Positions 42,750 to 45,853 of a stretch of 45,853 bases of DNA are shown one piece after another. The stretch lies in assembly GCA_938001915.1 (NCBI GenBank), contig CALLBD010000045.1:1-45853 (forward strand), written 5' to 3'. The notes beneath the pieces are model-generated. The model was not told the DNA's origin, did no database searches, and saw only the letters and a program-made list of their open reading frames with translations. This DNA comes from an uncultured Caulobacterales bacterium. GTDB taxonomy: Bacteria > Pseudomonadota > Alphaproteobacteria > Caulobacterales > Maricaulaceae. Made by a program: the position numbers and the translations under genes. How positions within the stretch are numbered: the stretch's first letter is position 1; each line of letters starts with the position of its first letter.

Positions 42750-43406
42750 ATGATAAAATACGCCTTTCCTCCGCACGATCCCGTTAGCCTTGCCATTTCT
42801 GGTACGAAAACCCGCTTTCCTGTCCGCCGCATATATTGCATCGGAAAAAATTACGCTGACCACGTCAAAGAGATGGGCGGAGACGTCGCCAGATCCGAGC
42901 CTATCTTTTTCACCAAAGCCGCCGAAACCCTTGTGGCGAGCGGGGAAGACATTCCCTTCCCGCCCAATACGAGTGACTTACATTATGAAGTTGAATTGGT
43001 TGTCGCTATCGGCCCCCATTTAAAAATTTTCGGATATGGCGTCGGCATTGATTTGACGCGTCGTGATTTGCAGTCTGCGGCAAAGAAAAAGGGCGGCCCG
43101 TGGGCGCGCGCAAAAAACTTCAATCGCTCTGCCCCCTGCTCCGCAATAACCCCAGCGGATAGGTTTGATCCGTCCAAAGGAAAAATCGTTATGCGCAAAA
43201 ATGGCGACCTCGTGCAGTCTGCCTGCCTGTCCCACATGATCTGGGGCGTAGATGAAATCATCGAGCGCCTCCGCGGGGATATGGACTTACAACCTGGGGA
43301 CTTGATTTATACCGGCACGCCTGCGGGCGTAGGTCCCGTCCGCGTTGGAGATGAATTATCAGGGGGTGTTGAGGGTTTGGAGCGTATTACGGTACGTTTC
43401 ATATAA
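42750..43406 (+). CDS. Fumarylacetoacetate hydrolase family protein
   Basis: 218 residues. Catalytic/metal residues are visible: IGKNYADHVKEMG near 31-43, Glu80 and Glu82 (HYEVELVV), Asp101 (GIDLTRRDLQ) and the TGTPAGVGPV segment. The DLTRRDLQ and KKKGGPWARAK features recall fumarylpyruvate hydrolases, but the substrate is not proved. It cleaves carbon-carbon bonds in acylpyruvates as a metal enzyme. Divergent from the ParB-like gene. Confidence 0.9.
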   Translation: MIKYAFPPHDPVSLAISGTKTRFPVRRIYCIGKNYADHVKEMGGDVARSEPIFFTKAAETLVASGEDIPFPPNTSDLHYEVELVVAIGPHLKIFGYGVGIDLTRRDLQSAAKKKGGPWARAKNFNRSAPCSAITPADRFDPSKGKIVMRKNGDLVQSACLSHMIWGVDEIIERLRGDMDLQPGDLIYTGTPAGVGPVRVGDELSGGVEGLERITVRFI

Positions 43407-43461
43407 TGGCGCTAATTTGAAAATTATCGAATTTGGGCCCCAATTTGGCATGGTAATCCCA

Positions 43462-43528
43462 GGTTCAAAACTGTAGCTACTATAAAAATTGAACCACGTA
43501 TTAAGCAAGCACCCCTCCAAGGCTTGCT
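43462..43528 (+). promoter_or_regulatory. Two inverted repeats upstream of the TerB-like gene
   Basis: GGTTCAA (43462-43468) pairs with TTGAACC (43489-43495) across a 20-nt loop that contains TATAAA. AGCAAGC (43504-43510) pairs perfectly with GCTTGCT (43522-43528) over an 11-nt loop, 30 nt before the ATG. They could be a promoter operator and a leader hairpin. Confidence 0.4.
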
Positions 43529-43558
43529 GTGAGTACGACAAAAGAATAGGGCTGTTAC

Positions 43559-43954
43559 ATGTCTTTTACGCATGACGATATCCTGCTACCGCTCGCCATA
43601 ACGGTAATAATTGACGATAAGGTGCGAAAGCCTGAGATGAGTAGTTTCAGACTACAGGCTGAGGGGCTATTTGAGCTGTTCTCTCTACCGCCGCTTTCTG
43701 ACGCAGAAATCGTGACCTGGTTTGAAAACCATTCGACGGAACTCGAGGAAAAACTCAAAGGACCACGCCGTAATACACTTGTCCTGCGCGCCCTCTCCAA
43801 GTTCAAGGAAGATCGCGATGTCGAAGCCGTTTATGATGCGATGGTGTCAATCTCGGTGAGTGACAAGGAATATGTCAAATCCGAGAGCGAGTTGATTAAA
43901 TCCGCAGGGTCCATTTGGGGTTTCCCGCGTCCGCCAATCAAAGTCGACCGCTAG
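43559..43954 (+). CDS. TerB-like small helical protein
   Basis: 131 residues, all predicted helical. The pattern of acidic helices (DDKVRKPEMSSF, LSDAEIVTWFENH, YDAMVSISVSDKEYVKSESELI) resembles the TerB/DjlA-N metal-associated fold. No other tellurite genes are near. Likely cytosolic; function unknown. The ATG at 43559 follows a leader with inverted repeats. It converges with typA. Confidence 0.7.
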   Translation: MSFTHDDILLPLAITVIIDDKVRKPEMSSFRLQAEGLFELFSLPPLSDAEIVTWFENHSTELEEKLKGPRRNTLVLRALSKFKEDRDVEAVYDAMVSISVSDKEYVKSESELIKSAGSIWGFPRPPIKVDR

Positions 43955-43988
43955 GTTTTCGCTAAAAGGCGCTACCGCTCTAATTCCG

Positions 43989-45851
43989 CTACCCCTGCTC
44001 TTTTTCCAACGCTTCCATACGGCGCTGATCTTTCTTACGGTCTGTTTCTAGCAAGTAGCGCTTGCGAATACGAATAGACTCTGGTGTCACTTCGACGAGC
44101 TCATCATCATTGATATACTCTAGCGCAAGTTCAAGCGTCATGGTGATCGGCGTCACTAGCGTCACGGCTTCGTCTGTGCCAGAGGCCCGCACATTGGTGA
44201 GCTGCTTCCCCTTAAGCGGGTTCACCGTCAGATCATTATTGCGCGAATTTTGTCCGATAACCATGCCCTCATAAACTTCCGTTGCATGGCCAATAAACAT
44301 TTCGCCGCGCGCCTGTAGGTTCCACAGCGCAAAGGCCAAAGCCTTACCCGTAGAGTTAGAAATCAACACGCCTTTTTGGCGGCGGCCAATGCGCGCTTTT
44401 GTGCGCGGCTTATAGCTATCGAAAGTATGATAGAGCAGGCCCGACCCAGAGGTCAGCGTCATAAATTCAGAGCGAAACCCAATCAGGCCGCGTGTCGGAA
44501 TTTCGTAGTCCAAACGCACCCGGCCATTCCCGTCAGGGGTCATGTCTTGGAGATTGCCCTTACGCTCGCCGAGCTTCTCCATGATGGAGCCTTGATGATC
44601 GGCTTCGACATCCACTGTCAATTTTTCATAGGGCTCGCAGATCACGCCATCGATTTCTTTATTCACCACCTGCGGGCGGGAAATCGCGAGCTCATAGCCT
44701 TCACGGCGCATATTCTCGATGAGGATAGACAAATGCAGCTCACCGCGACCCGAGACGCGGAACTTATCTGCATCATCTAATTGCTCAACGCGCAAGGCGA
44801 CGTTGGAAATGAGTTCTTTATCAAGGCGGTCTTTGATATTCCGCGAAGTTACAAATTTTCCTTCACGGCCCGCAAAAGGCGAGTCATTAACTTGGAAGGT
44901 CATAGAGATGGTCGGCTCATCCACGGAGAGCGGCGGCAAAAGCTCAACATGTTCAGGGTCGCAAATCATGTCTGAGATGCCCAGCTTATCGATCCCCGTG
45001 AAACAGCAAATATCACCCGCAGAAACGCTTTCCATTTTCACGCGGTCCAGACCCATGAAACCATAGAGATCAACAATACGGCCCTTGCGCTCTGTTCCCT
45101 CAGGAGAGGCGATTACCACATTCTGTTTCGCATTTAACGTGCCGCGCACAACACGGCCAATCCCGATAACCCCCGTATATGAGCTGTAATCTAGCGCCGA
45201 GACTTGAAGCTGAAGCGGCGCTTCTGGATCAACATTTGGTACAGGCGCATTTTTGACAATCGCCTGGAAAAGCGGCGTCATGTCTGTGCCCTCTTGGTCG
45301 GCTTCATCTGACGCCCAACCATTCAGAGCCGAAGCGAAAACAACGGGAAAATCTAGCTGCTCATCAGTCGCGCCGAGGCGGTCAAACAAATCGAATGTCT
45401 GGTCGACAACCCAATCTGCACGCGCCCCAATACGGTCAATTTTATTGACCACAACAATCGGGCGAAGGCCTTGGGCCAAGGCTTTTTTCGTCACGAAACT
45501 TGTTTGTGGCATGGGGCCTTCGACAGCGTCCACGAGCAGCACAACGGAATCGACCATAGAGAGCACGCGCTCGACCTCGCCGCCAAAGTCAGCATGGCCC
45601 GGTGTGTCGACGATGTTAATACGCCACTCTTGCTCGTCGGGCGCGGTCCAGCGGATAGCTGTATTCTTCGCAAGGATCGTAATGCCGCGCTCTTTTTCAA
45701 TATCGCCGCTGTCCATCACCCGCTCTTCGCGGTCGCCGCGCTCATCCAGCGTACCAGATTGGCGGAGGAGTTTATCTACGAGGGTCGTTTTACCATGGTC
45801 AACGTGAGCCACAATCGCGACATTACGGAGGAATTCGACAGAGTTAGACAT
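43989..45851 (-). CDS. typA: GTP-binding translational regulator TypA/BipA
   Basis: 620 residues, complete within the window with the ATG two nt from its end. G1 AHVDHGKTT (15-23), the RGITILAKNTAI switch, DTPGHADFG, and NKIDRIGAR give the GTPase. Domains II, III and the BipA C-terminal domain follow, with TRGLIGFRSEFMT as a family hallmark. It is a ribosome-binding elongation-factor-like GTPase used for cold and stress growth. Slightly longer than most family members because of the charged C-terminal tail (KRYLLETDRKKDQRRME). Any upstream promoter is outside. Confidence 0.96.
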   Translation of the reverse strand: MSNSVEFLRNVAIVAHVDHGKTTLVDKLLRQSGTLDERGDREERVMDSGDIEKERGITILAKNTAIRWTAPDEQEWRINIVDTPGHADFGGEVERVLSMVDSVVLLVDAVEGPMPQTSFVTKKALAQGLRPIVVVNKIDRIGARADWVVDQTFDLFDRLGATDEQLDFPVVFASALNGWASDEADQEGTDMTPLFQAIVKNAPVPNVDPEAPLQLQVSALDYSSYTGVIGIGRVVRGTLNAKQNVVIASPEGTERKGRIVDLYGFMGLDRVKMESVSAGDICCFTGIDKLGISDMICDPEHVELLPPLSVDEPTISMTFQVNDSPFAGREGKFVTSRNIKDRLDKELISNVALRVEQLDDADKFRVSGRGELHLSILIENMRREGYELAISRPQVVNKEIDGVICEPYEKLTVDVEADHQGSIMEKLGERKGNLQDMTPDGNGRVRLDYEIPTRGLIGFRSEFMTLTSGSGLLYHTFDSYKPRTKARIGRRQKGVLISNSTGKALAFALWNLQARGEMFIGHATEVYEGMVIGQNSRNNDLTVNPLKGKQLTNVRASGTDEAVTLVTPITMTLELALEYINDDELVEVTPESIRIRKRYLLETDRKKDQRRMEALEKEQG

Positions 45852-45853
45852 GA

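Overview
The window looks like a chromosomal segment of an alphaproteobacterium, probably a marine or aquatic, stalked or budding type near Hyphomonadaceae/Caulobacterales. This placement is inferred from gene content: an Entner-Doudoroff operon zwf-pgl-edd-glk under a LacI regulator, a MoxR-DUF58-DUF4159-VWA operon divergent from DUF1285-Nudix-cca, and a QueE with a CX14CX2C cluster. No rRNA, recognised tRNA, insertion sequence, prophage or CRISPR array was found.

Layout. 1-445: partial copy of a dispersed element, then the dnaB upstream region. 446-7406: dnaB, a small exported protein, a DsbA-like isomerase, a small membrane protein divergent from ychF, and two exported proteins, one with P-domain and DUF11 modules. 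7427-11958: minus-strand run DUF1285, CoA-type Nudix, NodB-like lipoprotein, cca, gst, apt, mostly with overlapping start and stop codons. 12029-18651: divergent MoxR, DUF58, BatA/DUF4159 and VWA envelope operon. 18731-25090: VOC protein, second copy of the dispersed element, two envelope proteins, queC-queE, an exported protein and recQ. 25190-27070: ABC exporter. 27074-33353: lacI and then zwf-pgl-edd-glk, all on the minus strand. 33883-36681: phoU, a PepSY-like membrane protein behind a Fur-like box, and a mocA/xdhC pair. 36740-37432: third copy of the dispersed element. 37737-45851: DEAD-box helicase, an A+T-rich HTH/BLUF/rhodanese locus, haloalkane dehalogenase, small ParB-like protein, FAH-family hydrolase, TerB-like protein and typA.

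How genes work together. The glucose module (Glk, Zwf, Pgl, Edd) converts glucose to KDPG; eda is not in the window. Its genes overlap by 1-4 nt, and a perfect palindrome overlapping a TTGACA hexamer lies between lacI and zwf. MoxR with the DUF58, BatA-like and VWA proteins probably forms a membrane-associated chaperone or assembly system. QueC and QueE are translationally coupled for queuosine precursor synthesis.

Most novel signals. (1) Three diverged copies (1-~330 +, ~19579-20066 +, ~36740-37432 -) of an intergenic element of at least 330-690 nt keep ordered sequence blocks and a 7-bp stem with compensatory changes, which suggests an undescribed structured RNA or mobile non-coding element. 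(2) The palindrome GTACAWTGTAC overlaps the -10 hexamer of promoter-like sequences at both ends of the HTH-BLUF-rhodanese locus. (3) A lipoprotein carries four 11-residue GTTKxVGxTAx repeats that have kept the protein motif while the codons diverged.
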